Below are positions 11,301 through 19,158 of a DNA stretch of 64,000 nucleotides, one piece after another. The notes under the pieces were generated by a model. It searched no databases and was not told the origin of the DNA. It saw only the letters and a list, made by a program, of their open reading frames with translations. Each line of letters opens with the position of its first letter. The stretch's first letter is position 1. A program made the translations under genes and the position numbers. Source of the DNA: VRUE01 sp963702575 (GTDB taxonomy: Bacteria; Actinomycetota; Thermoleophilia; Solirubrobacterales; 70-9); the NCBI GenBank assembly GCA_963702575.1, contig CAVPCU010000002.1:795551-859550 (forward strand). The letters are read 5' to 3'.

Positions 11301-11896
11301 CGGCGAATGGCGCCGTCGCAAATCGAAAGGAGCAAGCGATTCCCCAGCTAGAGGAGGCCATCGAGGTAAGCCCCGAGGCGGACGTTCCCTACGTCTGCGA
11401 CTTCGAGGAGGGCGACAAGGTCGTCTATCCGCACCACGGGGCCGGCCTGGTGCTGAAGAAAGAGAGCCGTGAGCTGATGGGGGAGGAGCGTGACTACCTC
11501 ACGATCAAGATCCTCCACAACGAACTCACGGTGATGGTTCCCTGCGAGAACGCGGGCAAGGCAGGGCTGCGCCGCGTGATCGACGAGGTGGAAATCAAGA
11601 AGGTCACAGACGTGCTCACCGACGACGTCTCGGAGATGCCGAAGAACTGGAACCGGCGCTTCAAGTACAACCGCGAGAAGATCAAGACCGGCGACGTCTT
11701 CGAGCTGGCCGAGGTCGTCCGCAACCTGGCGATTCGCGAGATGGAGAAGGGCCTCTCCACCGGTGAGAAGCAGATGTACACGCGGGCGAAGAAGATCCTC
11801 GCCTCGGAGTTCATGTACGCGCTCGACAAGGACGAGGAAGGCGCGGAGGAGTACCTCGACGGACTGCTGGAGGAGCGCTTCGCCGCCACGGCGTAG
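11297..11896 (+). CDS. carD: CarD-family RNA polymerase-binding regulator
   Basis: CarD binds the RNA polymerase beta subunit and stabilises open promoter complexes. The product has the N-terminal RNAP-interaction domain (DKVVYPHHGAGLV, then TIKILHNELTVMVPCENA). A basic helical DNA-binding domain with the conserved WNRRFKYN and KILASEFMYALD segments follows. No ATG or GTG is near the start. TTG 11297 overlaps the disA stop as TTGA, a pattern used repeatedly in this window. Alternatively, ATT 11339 sits 6 nt after a perfect AAAGGAG, which would give a protein of more usual length. Neighbouring disA suggests coexpression under stress. Confidence 0.9.
   Translation: MTANGAVANRKEQAIPQLEEAIEVSPEADVPYVCDFEEGDKVVYPHHGAGLVLKKESRELMGEERDYLTIKILHNELTVMVPCENAGKAGLRRVIDEVEIKKVTDVLTDDVSEMPKNWNRRFKYNREKIKTGDVFELAEVVRNLAIREMEKGLSTGEKQMYTRAKKILASEFMYALDKDEEGAEEYLDGLLEERFAATA
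11299..11317 (+). promoter_or_regulatory. Short hairpin at the disA/carD junction
   Basis: GACGGCG and CGCCGTC form a 7-bp stem with a 5-nt loop between the disA stop and the AAAGGAG of carD. It could tune carD translation or mark processing of the disA-carD mRNA. Confidence 0.3.
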
Positions 11897-11912
11897 CGGC
11901 GCCGCGGCGTCA

Positions 11913-12629
11913 GTCACCGCGGTCATCGCGGCCGCCGGCTCCGGGGAGAGGCTCGGAGCCGGCGGCCCGAAGGCCTTCGTCCCGCTCGGCGGGCGGCCGA
12001 TGGTCGAGTGGTCGATCGCCGCGATGCGGGCGTGCGCCGGCGTGCGCTCGATCGTCGTCGCCTGCCCGCCGGGCCACGTCCACGAGCTCGGCGGCCACGA
12101 CCTCGGCGTGGTCGAGGGCGGCGCCACCCGCTCGCAATCGGTCGCCAACGCGCTCGAGGCCGTCGGCACCGAGCTGGTCGCCGATCCACGACGCCGCCCG
12201 CCCGTTGGTCACACCCGAGCTCGTCGACGGCGTGATCGCGACCCTCGCCGCCGATCCCAACGCGGCGGGCGCCATCGCCGCCGCCCCGGTCACCGACACG
12301 ATCAAGCGTGCCGCGGCGCCTCCATCAGCAGGTTCGTCTCCGCATTTTCCCCCAGCAGTGGGGAAAATGCAGCAATCGTCGAGGAGACGGTCGACCGGGG
12401 CCAGCTATGGGCGGCGCAGACGCCGCAGGTGTTCCGGGTCGAGGCGCTGCGGGCGGCGCTGATGGGCGATCCTCAGGCGGTCGCGGAGGCGACCGACGAG
12501 GCGATGCTGGTCGAGGCGGCGGGGGGGAGGATGCTGATCCACCCGGCGCCGCCCGAGAACCTCAAGGTGACGACGCCGCTCGACCTGCGGCTGGCCGAGC
12601 TCCTCCTCGCCGAGCGCTCAGCGCAGTAG
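11913..12629 (+). CDS. ispD: 2-C-methyl-D-erythritol 4-phosphate cytidylyltransferase (frameshifted)
   Basis: IspD transfers CMP to MEP in the non-mevalonate isoprenoid pathway. The N-terminus VTAVIAAAGSGERLG carries the CTP-binding G-rich loop. GPKAFVPLGGRP, then IHDAARPLVTPE after a shift, and TVDRGQLWAAQTPQVF are all family hallmarks. No standard start codon fits the N-terminus: the expected first codon is GTC at 11913, so the start is approximate. Frames change near 12186 (an extra G in GCCGATCC) and near 12315-12340. A perfect palindrome (12342-12370) lies in a segment between IKRA and VEETVDRG that is about 17 residues longer than in typical IspD. The partner ispF is 2 kb downstream. 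Confidence 0.85.
   Translation, partial: VTAVIAAAGSGERLGAGGPKAFVPLGGRPMVEWSIAAMRACAGVRSIVVACPPGHVHELGGHDLGVVEGGATRSQSVANALEAVGTELVADPRRRPPVGHTRARRRRDRDPRRRSQRGGRHRRRPGHRHDQACRGASISRFVSAFSPSSGENAAIVEETVDRGQLWAAQTPQVFRVEALRAALMGDPQAVAEATDEAMLVEAAGGRMLIHPAPPENLKVTTPLDLRLAELLLAERSAQ
12342..12370. repeat. Perfect 11-bp palindrome inside ispD
   Basis: GCATTTTCCCC, a 7-nt spacer and the exact complement GGGGAAAATGC form a hairpin within the coding region. The A/T-rich middle is unlike the surrounding 70% GC codons, and the position coincides with an insertion relative to typical IspD proteins. Confidence 0.6.
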
Positions 12630-12770
12630 GACCCAGACGAGCGCCGCGGCGAAGAAGAGCTGGCCGACTCCGAGGGCGACGCCGAAGCTGATCGCCCCGA
12701 ACAGGGCGGCGATCGCCGTGCCGGCGGCGAATGCGCCGAGCATGACCGCCAGCTGCCGGCCGGCGGTCAG
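12618..12770 (-). CDS. Small hydrophobic membrane protein, about 50 aa
   Basis: The peptide is almost entirely two predicted membrane helices (LGAFAAGTAIAALFG and GVALGVGQLFFAAALVW) ending in LLR. A CTG at 12770 would overlap the stop of the upstream DUF389 gene as CTGA, the coupling pattern seen elsewhere here; ATG 12743 is the shorter alternative (41 aa). It is cotranscribed with, and probably accessory to, the DUF389 membrane protein. It is convergent with ispD, overlapping its last codons by 12 nt. I recognise no family. Confidence 0.5.
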   Translation of the reverse strand: MTAGRQLAVMLGAFAAGTAIAALFGAISFGVALGVGQLFFAAALVWVLLR

Positions 12771-13750
12771 CGGAGGCCCCGATCGGTCGGCAGGCCTGCG
12801 AGGGCGCGCGAGCCGTCGCTGAGGTGGCGGTCGCGGCGGCGCCGGTAGACGCGCCGCTGGACCCGGAGGGTGGCGACACCGGCGATCGTGATCGCGCCGA
12901 GGTTGATCGCCAGCTGGGCGATCGCCCCGCGCCAGCCCGACCAGTCGCCGAAGGCGGCGGCGACGCCGATCGCCGCGGCGGCCGGGATCGTCGTCACCGA
13001 GATCAGCACGCCGACCAGCGCGCCCGACTTGGCGGCGGTCAGCGAGAGCATCCCGGCGACGCCGGCGAAGAGGGCGACGATGAAGGAGAAGGCGCTCGGT
13101 TCGGAGATGAACGAGGTGAGCGCGTGTTCGCCCAGCTGGAAGCCGGCGTCGACGAGGCCGGTCCACTTGGAGGCGAGGGCGAGCAGGAAGGCCGCGGTGA
13201 TGCCGAGCGGGAAGCCGACCGCCAGCGCGACCAGGGACCGCAGCCCGACCTCCCGCCGGCGCTGCACGAGTGCGACGCAGAGCCCGGCCAGCGGGCCGAA
13301 CTCGGGCCCGACCACCATCGCGCCGACGATCAGCACCGGCTGGCCGAGCATCGCCCCGACCGCGGCGATCAGGCAGGCGAGGACCATGAAGGCGAGGAAG
13401 TTGGCGTTCAGCTCGGTCGTCTCGGAGGTGCGCGCTTCGACCTCCTCCCAGACGACCGAGTCGCCGGCCAGCCCGGACGTCGCCCGCTCCGCCCGGTCGG
13501 CCGCGGCCGAGATCTGCGAATCGATCTCCTGCAGCGAGATCGAGCCTTCCCTGGCGACGCCCAGCTCGCGCAGATCGGCGATCACCACGCTGGCGTCCTC
13601 GCGGGCGACGTCGCAGAGGACGACGTCGCCGGGCGGCTTGCGCGCCGCCCCCTCGAGCAGCGCCACGTTGGAGACCGAAGGCGTCGCTTCGAGCAGGTCG
13701 ACCACGCGCGGCGACCGCGAGCCGGGGACGACGATCCGCAGGTGCACCAT
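12767..13750 (-). CDS. DUF389 (TIGR00341-like) multi-pass membrane protein
   Basis: The 327-aa protein begins with a cytoplasmic domain of about 130 residues (HLRIVVPGSRSPRVVDLL...). Five or six membrane helices follow, including ANFLAFMVLACLIAAVGAMLG and the conserved VGAMVVGPEFGPLAGL, and it ends in an Arg-rich tail. This matches the DUF389 family, whose biochemical function is unknown; transport or mechanosensing has been suggested for relatives. A TACCCT -10 box 9 nt upstream overlaps the divergent promoter of the PHP gene. A small membrane protein follows in a 4-nt overlap. Confidence 0.8.
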   Translation of the reverse strand: MVHLRIVVPGSRSPRVVDLLEATPSVSNVALLEGAARKPPGDVVLCDVAREDASVVIADLRELGVAREGSISLQEIDSQISAAADRAERATSGLAGDSVVWEEVEARTSETTELNANFLAFMVLACLIAAVGAMLGQPVLIVGAMVVGPEFGPLAGLCVALVQRRREVGLRSLVALAVGFPLGITAAFLLALASKWTGLVDAGFQLGEHALTSFISEPSAFSFIVALFAGVAGMLSLTAAKSGALVGVLISVTTIPAAAAIGVAAAFGDWSGWRGAIAQLAINLGAITIAGVATLRVQRRVYRRRRDRHLSDGSRALAGLPTDRGLR

Positions 13751-13759
13751 GCCTCGGCG

Positions 13760-13765
13760 AGGGTA
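13760..13765 (-). promoter_or_regulatory. Predicted -10 box of the DUF389 gene (TACCCT)
   Basis: On the minus strand TACCCT lies 9 nt before the ATG at 13750. It shares two bases with the opposite-strand TAACGT, so the divergent promoters overlap. Confidence 0.45.
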
Positions 13766-13769
13766 ACGT
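13764..13769 (+). promoter_or_regulatory. Predicted -10 box of the PHP gene (TAACGT)
   Basis: TAACGT ends 10 nt before ATG 13780. It makes the upstream GTG 13768 unlikely as a start, because that codon would overlap the -10. Confidence 0.45.
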
Positions 13770-13779
13770 GGTGGGCCCG

Positions 13780-14631
13780 ATGCTGACCGACTACCACCTC
13801 CACCTGCGCCCCGACGAGCCGGACACGCCGGCTGAGCGCTACTTCACCGCGGCGAACGTCGAGCGCTACCGCGAGGCGGCCGCGGCCGCCGGGGTCGAGG
13901 AGCTGGGGGTCTCCGAGCACGTCTACCGCTTCCGCCAGGCGCTCGAGCTCTGGGACCACCCCTTCTGGCGCGAGCAGGCTCGCGACGACCTCGACTCCTA
14001 CTGCGAGTTCGTCCGCGGGGCGGGGCTCAAGGTCGGGATCGAGTGCGACTTCGTCCCCGGCGCCGAGGACCGCACGGCGAACCTGCTCGAGGCGCGCGAC
14101 CTCGACTACGTCGTCGGCTCGGTCCACTTCCTCGGCGAGAGGGCCGTCGATCACGACGGCTGGGACGTCTGGGAGGGCGCGGCGGACGCCGACGAGGTCT
14201 GGCGGCGCTACTTCGAGGCGCTCGCCGAGTGCGCCCGCGCCGGGCTCTTCGACATCCTCGCCCACCCCGACCTGGTCAAGGTCTGGGGCCGCGGCCGACC
14301 CCTGCCCGAGCGCGATCCGCGCGTCTACTACGAGCCCGCGGTCGAGGCGATCGCCGCCAGCGGGATCGCGGTCGAGGTCTCTACCGCCGGCCTGCGCAAG
14401 CCCGTCGGCGAGCTCTACCCGTCGGCCGCCTTCGCCGAGATGTGCGTCGAGGCCGGCGCCCGCTTCGCCCTCTCCTCCGACGCTCACCTGCCCGATCAGG
14501 TCGGCTTCGGATACGAGCGGGCGGTCGAGTTCCTCGAGGGCCTCGGGGTTGAGGAGATCTGCCTCTTCGAGCGCCGCGAGCGGCGGCTCGAGCCCCTGGG
14601 CCAGCCCGTAGGCGAGAGTCGTCGACGATGA
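13780..14631 (+). CDS. PHP-domain phosphoesterase, histidinol-phosphatase (HisJ) type
   Basis: Metal-binding PHP motifs are in order: DYHLHL (residues 4-9), SEHVYRF, GIECDFVPG, GSVHFLG, AHPDLVK and SSDAHLPDQVGFGY near the C-terminus. This layout matches HisJ-type histidinol-phosphate phosphatases, which hydrolyse histidinol phosphate in histidine synthesis. No other his gene is near, so a different phosphate ester is possible. The product is 283 aa. The stop overlaps the ispF start as ATGA, so the two are cotranscribed. Confidence 0.75.
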   Translation: MLTDYHLHLRPDEPDTPAERYFTAANVERYREAAAAAGVEELGVSEHVYRFRQALELWDHPFWREQARDDLDSYCEFVRGAGLKVGIECDFVPGAEDRTANLLEARDLDYVVGSVHFLGERAVDHDGWDVWEGAADADEVWRRYFEALAECARAGLFDILAHPDLVKVWGRGRPLPERDPRVYYEPAVEAIAASGIAVEVSTAGLRKPVGELYPSAAFAEMCVEAGARFALSSDAHLPDQVGFGYERAVEFLEGLGVEEICLFERRERRLEPLGQPVGESRRR

Positions 14632-15086
14632 CGCCGGTCGGGATCGGATACGACAGCCACCGCTTCGCCGCGGGCCGGCGGCTGGTCCTCGGCGGGGTGG
14701 AGATCGAGCACGAGCGCGGCCTCGCCGGGCACTCCGACGCCGACGTCGTCGCCCACGCGACGATCGACGCCCTGCTCGGCGCCGCCGGCGGTGGCGACAT
14801 CGGCACCCTCTTCCCCGACGACGAGGAGCTCTGGCGCGACGCCGACTCGATCGACCTGCTGCGCACCGTGGTCGGCACGATCGGCGGCCGCATCGTCAAC
14901 ATCGACGCCACCGTGATCTGCGAAGAGCCGCGGCTGGCGCCCTACCGCGCCGAGATGGAGCGGATCATCGCCGAGGCGACCTCGGCCCGGGTCAGCGTCA
15001 AGGCGACCAGCAACGAGGGCATGGGCTGGGTCGGCCGCGGCGAGGGAATCGCCTGCATAGCGGTGGCTTCGGTGGAGAGCGAATAG
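14628..15086 (+). CDS. ispF: 2-C-methyl-D-erythritol 2,4-cyclodiphosphate synthase
   Basis: IspF converts CDP-ME 2-phosphate to MEcPP with loss of CMP in the MEP pathway. The 152-aa product has the normal length. The divalent-metal ligands are visible as D9-S-H11 and H43 in GHSDADVVAH, and the substrate-binding motif as KATSNEGMGWVGRGEG near residue 125. It starts in a 4-nt ATGA overlap with the PHP gene. ispD lies 2 kb upstream, separated by lineage-specific genes. Confidence 0.96.
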   Translation: MTPVGIGYDSHRFAAGRRLVLGGVEIEHERGLAGHSDADVVAHATIDALLGAAGGGDIGTLFPDDEELWRDADSIDLLRTVVGTIGGRIVNIDATVICEEPRLAPYRAEMERIIAEATSARVSVKATSNEGMGWVGRGEGIACIAVASVESE

Positions 15087-15089
15087 TCT
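15084..15089 (+). promoter_or_regulatory. Predicted -10 box (TAGTCT)
   Basis: TAGTCT overlaps the ispF stop codon and ends 11 nt before the ATG of the acyl-CoA ligase gene. Confidence 0.4.
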
Positions 15090-15100
15090 TCCGCGCTCGC

Positions 15101-16753
15101 ATGGCCACTCTCCGCTCCATCGCATCCAGCGCCCGCCAATCGGTCGCCGACGCCGCCTTCGAGGCGAAGGTGCTGCGCGAGGCGGGCATCCTCGGCCTAC
15201 ACCGCCCCGACAAGTCGGCGAAGGTGATCTCCGCCTTCGTCCGCTGGGGCGCCTCGCCGGCCCTCGGCATCACCACGGCGGCGATCCACTACCCGCACGA
15301 GACGGCGCTGATCGACGAGCGCGGCTCGCTCAGCTTCGAGCAGCTCCACCGCCGCTCCAACGCGCTCGCCCACGCTTTCGAGGCGATCGGGATCGGCTAC
15401 GGCGACGGCGTCGGGATCATGTGCCGCAACCACCGCGGCTTCATCGAGGCGACGCTCGCCGCCGCCAAGATCGGCGCCAGCGCGCTCTACCTCAACACGA
15501 TGTTCGCCGGGCCGCAGCTGGTCGAGGTGGCGCGGCGCGAGGGGCCCAAGGCGCTCGTCTACGACGAGGAGTTCGGCGAGCTCCTGGAGGGCGTCGACGG
15601 CGGCGTGAAGCGGATCGTCGCCTGGCACGAGGGGAGCGTCGAGGAGCCGACGATCGACTCGCTGATCGCCTCCGCCGCCGACTCCGACCTGAAGCCGCCG
15701 CCCGACAAGCCGCGCTTCGTCATCCTCACCTCGGGCACGACCGGGACCCCGAAGGGGGCGCAACGCTCGAGCCCCGACGGGCTCTTCGCGATGGCGGCGC
15801 TGATCGACCGGATCCCGTTCCGCAGCCGCGAGACGATGATGATCGCGGCGCCGCTCTTCCACTCCTGGGGCTTCTTCCACTTCATCATGAGCCTGCCGAC
15901 CGCCTCGACGATCGTGCTGCGGCGCCGCTTCGATCCGGAGGGGACGCTGGCGGCGGCGCAGGAGCACCGCGCCCAGGTGCTCGCCGTGGTGCCGGTGATG
16001 CTTCAGCGCATCCTGCAGCTGCCCGAGGAGACGCTCGCCTCCTACGACCTCTCCTCGCTGCGGATCACCTCGCTCTCGGGCTCGGCCCTGCCGGGGGAGC
16101 TGGCCCTCGCCTGGATGGACCGCTTCGGAGACAGCGTCTACAACCTCTACGGCTCGACCGAGGTCGCCTACGCGACGGTCGCCACGCCGGCCGAACTGCG
16201 GGCGGCGCCGGGGACCGCCGGTCGGCCGCCACGCGGCACCGTCGTGCGGCTCTACGACGAAGCCGGGCGCGAGGTGGTGCGAACCGGCGAGGTCGGGCGG
16301 ATCTTCGTCGGCAACGAGATGTCCTTCGAGGGCTACACGGGCGGCGGCGGCAAGGAGGCGATCGGCGGCCTGCTCTGCAGTGGCGACGTCGGCCATCTCG
16401 ACGCCGACGGCCGGCTGTTCGTCGACGGCCGTGACGACGAGATGATCGTCTCCGGCGGCGAGAACGTCTTCCCGCGCGAGGTCGAGGACCTGCTCGCCGA
16501 CCACCACGCGGTGGTCGAGGTGGCGGTGATCGGCGTCGTCGACGAGGAGTTCGGCCAGCGCCTGAAGGCGTTCGTCGTGCTCGCCGGGGAGGCCGAGGTC
16601 TCCGCGGATGAGCTGAAGGCCCACGTCAAGGCCAACCTCGCTGCATACAAGGCGCCGCGCGAGTTCGAGTTCATCGACGAGCTGCCGCGCAACGCCAGCG
16701 GCAAGATCCTCAAGCGCGAGCTGCACGCGCGCGAGACTCAGGAGCCGGCGTAG
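15101..16753 (+). CDS. AMP-forming acyl-CoA ligase (fatty-acid-CoA ligase-like)
   Basis: The enzyme adenylates a carboxylate and transfers it to CoA. The 550-aa protein has the P-loop motif ILTSGTTGTPKGA (about residues 208-220), the adenine-binding YGSTEVAY (about 350), the hinge VDGRDDEMIVSGGENVFP, and the C-terminal catalytic lysine in NASGKILKRE. The N-terminal extension (about 60 residues, VSAFVRWG...) resembles long-chain ligases that act on membrane-derived fatty acids. The gene is intact and probably monocistronic with its own -10. The substrate is inferred only as a fatty acid. Confidence 0.85.
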   Translation: MATLRSIASSARQSVADAAFEAKVLREAGILGLHRPDKSAKVISAFVRWGASPALGITTAAIHYPHETALIDERGSLSFEQLHRRSNALAHAFEAIGIGYGDGVGIMCRNHRGFIEATLAAAKIGASALYLNTMFAGPQLVEVARREGPKALVYDEEFGELLEGVDGGVKRIVAWHEGSVEEPTIDSLIASAADSDLKPPPDKPRFVILTSGTTGTPKGAQRSSPDGLFAMAALIDRIPFRSRETMMIAAPLFHSWGFFHFIMSLPTASTIVLRRRFDPEGTLAAAQEHRAQVLAVVPVMLQRILQLPEETLASYDLSSLRITSLSGSALPGELALAWMDRFGDSVYNLYGSTEVAYATVATPAELRAAPGTAGRPPRGTVVRLYDEAGREVVRTGEVGRIFVGNEMSFEGYTGGGGKEAIGGLLCSGDVGHLDADGRLFVDGRDDEMIVSGGENVFPREVEDLLADHHAVVEVAVIGVVDEEFGQRLKAFVVLAGEAEVSADELKAHVKANLAAYKAPREFEFIDELPRNASGKILKRELHARETQEPA

Positions 16754-16837
16754 GGCCTCGGCCCACAAGATTCCTTTTCTGCTAATTGCGGACTCTTAGC
16801 TGGTGCTGCTTCCGAACTGGGTAGTAGGTTGCGACGA

Positions 16838-17695
16838 ATGGGTGAGCCTGCTGTCAAGTTGAATGCAGTAGCGGAGGCGACCGAAGAGATGCGAGGTGTC
16901 GCCCAGCAGGCCCTGGAGTGGGTGAGGGTGAGCGAGGCGCGCGTGACCGAGGCCGAGGCCGGTCGGGCCGAGGTCAGGCGGCGGGCCGCGGCGGCGCTGC
17001 GCAAGATCGGCGAGGAGGGCCGCGAGCGGATCGCCGCCGAACGGGCGAAGCGGCGCGAGGCCGAGGTTCGGACGGCGCGCGCGGAGGACGGCAAGCTGCG
17101 CTCCGAGCAGGCATTCGAACGGGCGCAGAAGCGCGCCGAGGCCGACCGCGAGGCGTTGACGACGCAGATGGCCGCCGCCAGGGCCGAATCCGACGAGGCG
17201 CTCGCGCGCGCGGTCGAGCGGGTCGAAGCGCAGGCCTCCCAGCGCACCCGCGAGGTGCTCGAAAAGGCCCAGGGCGAGGCCGACAGGCGGGTCGCCGCGG
17301 CCGAGCAGCGCGCCGCCGAGGCGGAGGCGCGGGCGGCCGAGGCGCACGAGATCGCGGTGCGGCTCGAGGCCGAGATCGAGGAGCGGGTGATGCAGGGCAC
17401 CGAGGACGTCCGCCGCGAGGCCGAGGAGCGCGTCCGCAGGCTGGTCGAGAAGGTCGAGGGCGAGGCCGAGGAGAAGGCGCGGGCGCGGGCCGAGGACCAG
17501 CTCCGGGCGGAGTCCGAGCGGATCCGCAGCCAGGCCGAGCAGCGCGAGGAGCGCCTCCGGCACGCAGCCGAGGAGGAGATCAAGGCGAGCGCCAAGCGGG
17601 CGCGGCGCGAGGTGCTGGCGGCGGCCGACGAGACCGCGCCGGAGTGGGCGCGGCGCGAAGCGTCGGCCTCGGGCGCCGGCTACCGCACTTTCTGA
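16838..17695 (+). CDS. Long coiled-coil protein, Glu/Ala/Arg-rich
   Basis: The 285-aa product is nearly all charged heptad-type sequence (for example ARAEAEERAAEAEARAAEA-like repeats) with no signal peptide or membrane segment. It would form a long helical rod with a basic C-terminus. ATG 16838 is preferred over the upstream in-frame codon at 16829. Similar rods occur in cell-division or envelope scaffolds (DivIVA- and BldD-interacting types), but no domain is recognisable. It sits directly before cysS, 23 nt apart. Function is unknown. Confidence 0.6.
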   Translation: MGEPAVKLNAVAEATEEMRGVAQQALEWVRVSEARVTEAEAGRAEVRRRAAAALRKIGEEGRERIAAERAKRREAEVRTARAEDGKLRSEQAFERAQKRAEADREALTTQMAAARAESDEALARAVERVEAQASQRTREVLEKAQGEADRRVAAAEQRAAEAEARAAEAHEIAVRLEAEIEERVMQGTEDVRREAEERVRRLVEKVEGEAEEKARARAEDQLRAESERIRSQAEQREERLRHAAEEEIKASAKRARREVLAAADETAPEWARREASASGAGYRTF

Positions 17696-17705
17696 GCGAC
17701 GCCCG

Positions 17706-17711
17706 TAGCAT
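17706..17711 (+). promoter_or_regulatory. Predicted -10 box of cysS (TAGCAT), leaderless
   Basis: TAGCAT ends 7 nt before the cysS ATG in the short gap after the coiled-coil gene. Confidence 0.45.
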
Positions 17712-17718
17712 CCCCGCG

Positions 17719-19158
17719 ATGCGGGAGGTGCGGATCAAGGACACGCTGAGCGGCGAGCTCGTCGCCCTCGACCCGGGAGCCGAGGTCGGGATCTACGCCT
17801 GCGGGCCGACGGTCTACAGCCGGATCCACATCGGAAACGCGCGGCCGTTCGTGATCTTCATGCTGCTTGCTCGGTTCCTCGGGTCGGAGGGATATCGAGC
17901 GAAGCTCGTCATCAACGTCACGGATATCAACGACAAGATCTACGACGCAGCAAGAGCCTCCTCCGAGCCTTCGGAAGAGTTTGCACAGCGAATGACCGCA
18001 GCTTATTTCCAGGACACTGATCGCTTGGGACTTGGTCGTCCGGACGCTGAGCCGCTTGCTAGTGAGACCATCGACGAGATAGTCGCCTTGATTGTCGACC
18101 TCGTTGAGGCAGGCCACGCCTATGAGTCTGGTGGCGACGTCTATTTTCGCGTGCGGAGCTTTCAGCCCTACGGGAAGCTCTCTAATCGCCGCACTGAGGA
18201 CATGGATCAAGGGGAGGAGGCTGGCTCTGCATCCCTCAAGGAGAACCCCCTTGACTTTGCCCTCTGGAAGGCACGCAAGGAGGGTGAGGACACTTCCTGG
18301 GATTCCCCTTGGGGTCCCGGCAGGCCTGGCTGGCACATCGAGTGCTCCGCCATGGCCGAGGCTGAGTTAGGGCCGTCCTTCGCAATTCACGGCGGGGGAT
18401 CTGATCTTGTCTTCCCGCATCACGAGAACGAGATTGCGCAATCAGAGGCAGCGGGGCGCCCGTTTGCCCACATTTGGATGCATAACGGCATGATCGAGAC
18501 CGATGCGGAGAAGATGTCGAAGTCGGAGGGCAACATCTTTCAGCTTTCGGAGGCACTCGATCGCTACGGGCGCGAGGCGGTCGTCGCGTACCTGATCTCC
18601 GGGCATTACCGGCAGCCGCTTGCGTTCGGCGCCGAGGAGATGGAGCAGTCGGTGGCCAGCTGCAAGCGTTTCAGGAACTTTTTCCGAGAGCATCCTGTGG
18701 GAGAGGGGTCCGGGGAGGGTCCGTCGGAGCAACAGCGGGGAGGCTCCGCCGGACCCTCCCCGGACCCCTCGGCCGCGAAGCGCCTCACCGGCTTCAAGGA
18801 TGCGCTGGCCGAAGACTTCAACACCCCCAAGGCGATGAGCGAAGCGTTTGAGTTGGTGGCCGAAGCCAACAGGTCGGCTATGCCGGGTGCGCCCGAGGCG
18901 ATCGTGGAGATGCTCGAGCTTGTCGGGCTCGACTCGCTTGAGGAAGAGAAAGAGGGAGAGGCGGCGCTGGGGGTTAAGGCCTCACTCAGTGCTGTGGGGC
19001 AGAGGATGTCGCCTGAGCAGCGGCTGCTGGCAGAGCGGGAGGAGGCGCGGGCGGCGAAGGACTTCGAGCGCGCAGATGAGATTCGCGAGCAGCTGGATGA
19101 GATGGGGTTCGAGGTGCGCGATTCGGCGGCTGGCGCCAAGATCTTCCGCAAGGCCTGA
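17719..19158 (+). CDS. cysS: Cysteinyl-tRNA synthetase
   Basis: It charges tRNA-Cys; class I synthetases carry HIGH and KMSKS. Visible are YACGPTVYSRIHIGN (zinc Cys and the HIGH-like motif, about residues 27-41), WHIECSAM and PHHENEIAQSE (zinc site), and EKMSKSEGN (about 264-272). The length is 479 aa. Two oddities exist. From about 17865 the codons become much less GC-rich at third positions (many -T and -A codons) than in the first 50 codons and all neighbours, suggesting recombination or transfer. A 68-nt perfect hairpin is embedded in frame at 18703-18770, in the linker between the catalytic and anticodon domains. It overlaps rlmB by 1 nt. Confidence 0.95.
   Translation: MREVRIKDTLSGELVALDPGAEVGIYACGPTVYSRIHIGNARPFVIFMLLARFLGSEGYRAKLVINVTDINDKIYDAARASSEPSEEFAQRMTAAYFQDTDRLGLGRPDAEPLASETIDEIVALIVDLVEAGHAYESGGDVYFRVRSFQPYGKLSNRRTEDMDQGEEAGSASLKENPLDFALWKARKEGEDTSWDSPWGPGRPGWHIECSAMAEAELGPSFAIHGGGSDLVFPHHENEIAQSEAAGRPFAHIWMHNGMIETDAEKMSKSEGNIFQLSEALDRYGREAVVAYLISGHYRQPLAFGAEEMEQSVASCKRFRNFFREHPVGEGSGEGPSEQQRGGSAGPSPDPSAAKRLTGFKDALAEDFNTPKAMSEAFELVAEANRSAMPGAPEAIVEMLELVGLDSLEEEKEGEAALGVKASLSAVGQRMSPEQRLLAEREEARAAKDFERADEIREQLDEMGFEVRDSAAGAKIFRKA
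18703..18770. repeat. Palindromic element inside cysS (21-bp perfect arms)
   Basis: Arms of 21 bp (18703-18723 and 18750-18770, beginning GAGGGGTCCGGGG) are exact complements. After one mismatch an inner 6-bp stem (CGGAGC/GCTCCG) continues to a 12-nt loop. The element is read in frame as a Gly/Ser/Pro-rich linker (GEGSGEGPSEQQRGG). Its composition differs sharply from the lower-GC cysS codons around it. Confidence 0.8.

Noticed and set aside
16780..16837. Possible small RNA or promoter before the coiled-coil gene
   Set aside because: AT-rich, but no consistent -35/-10 pair or stable hairpin could be identified by eye.
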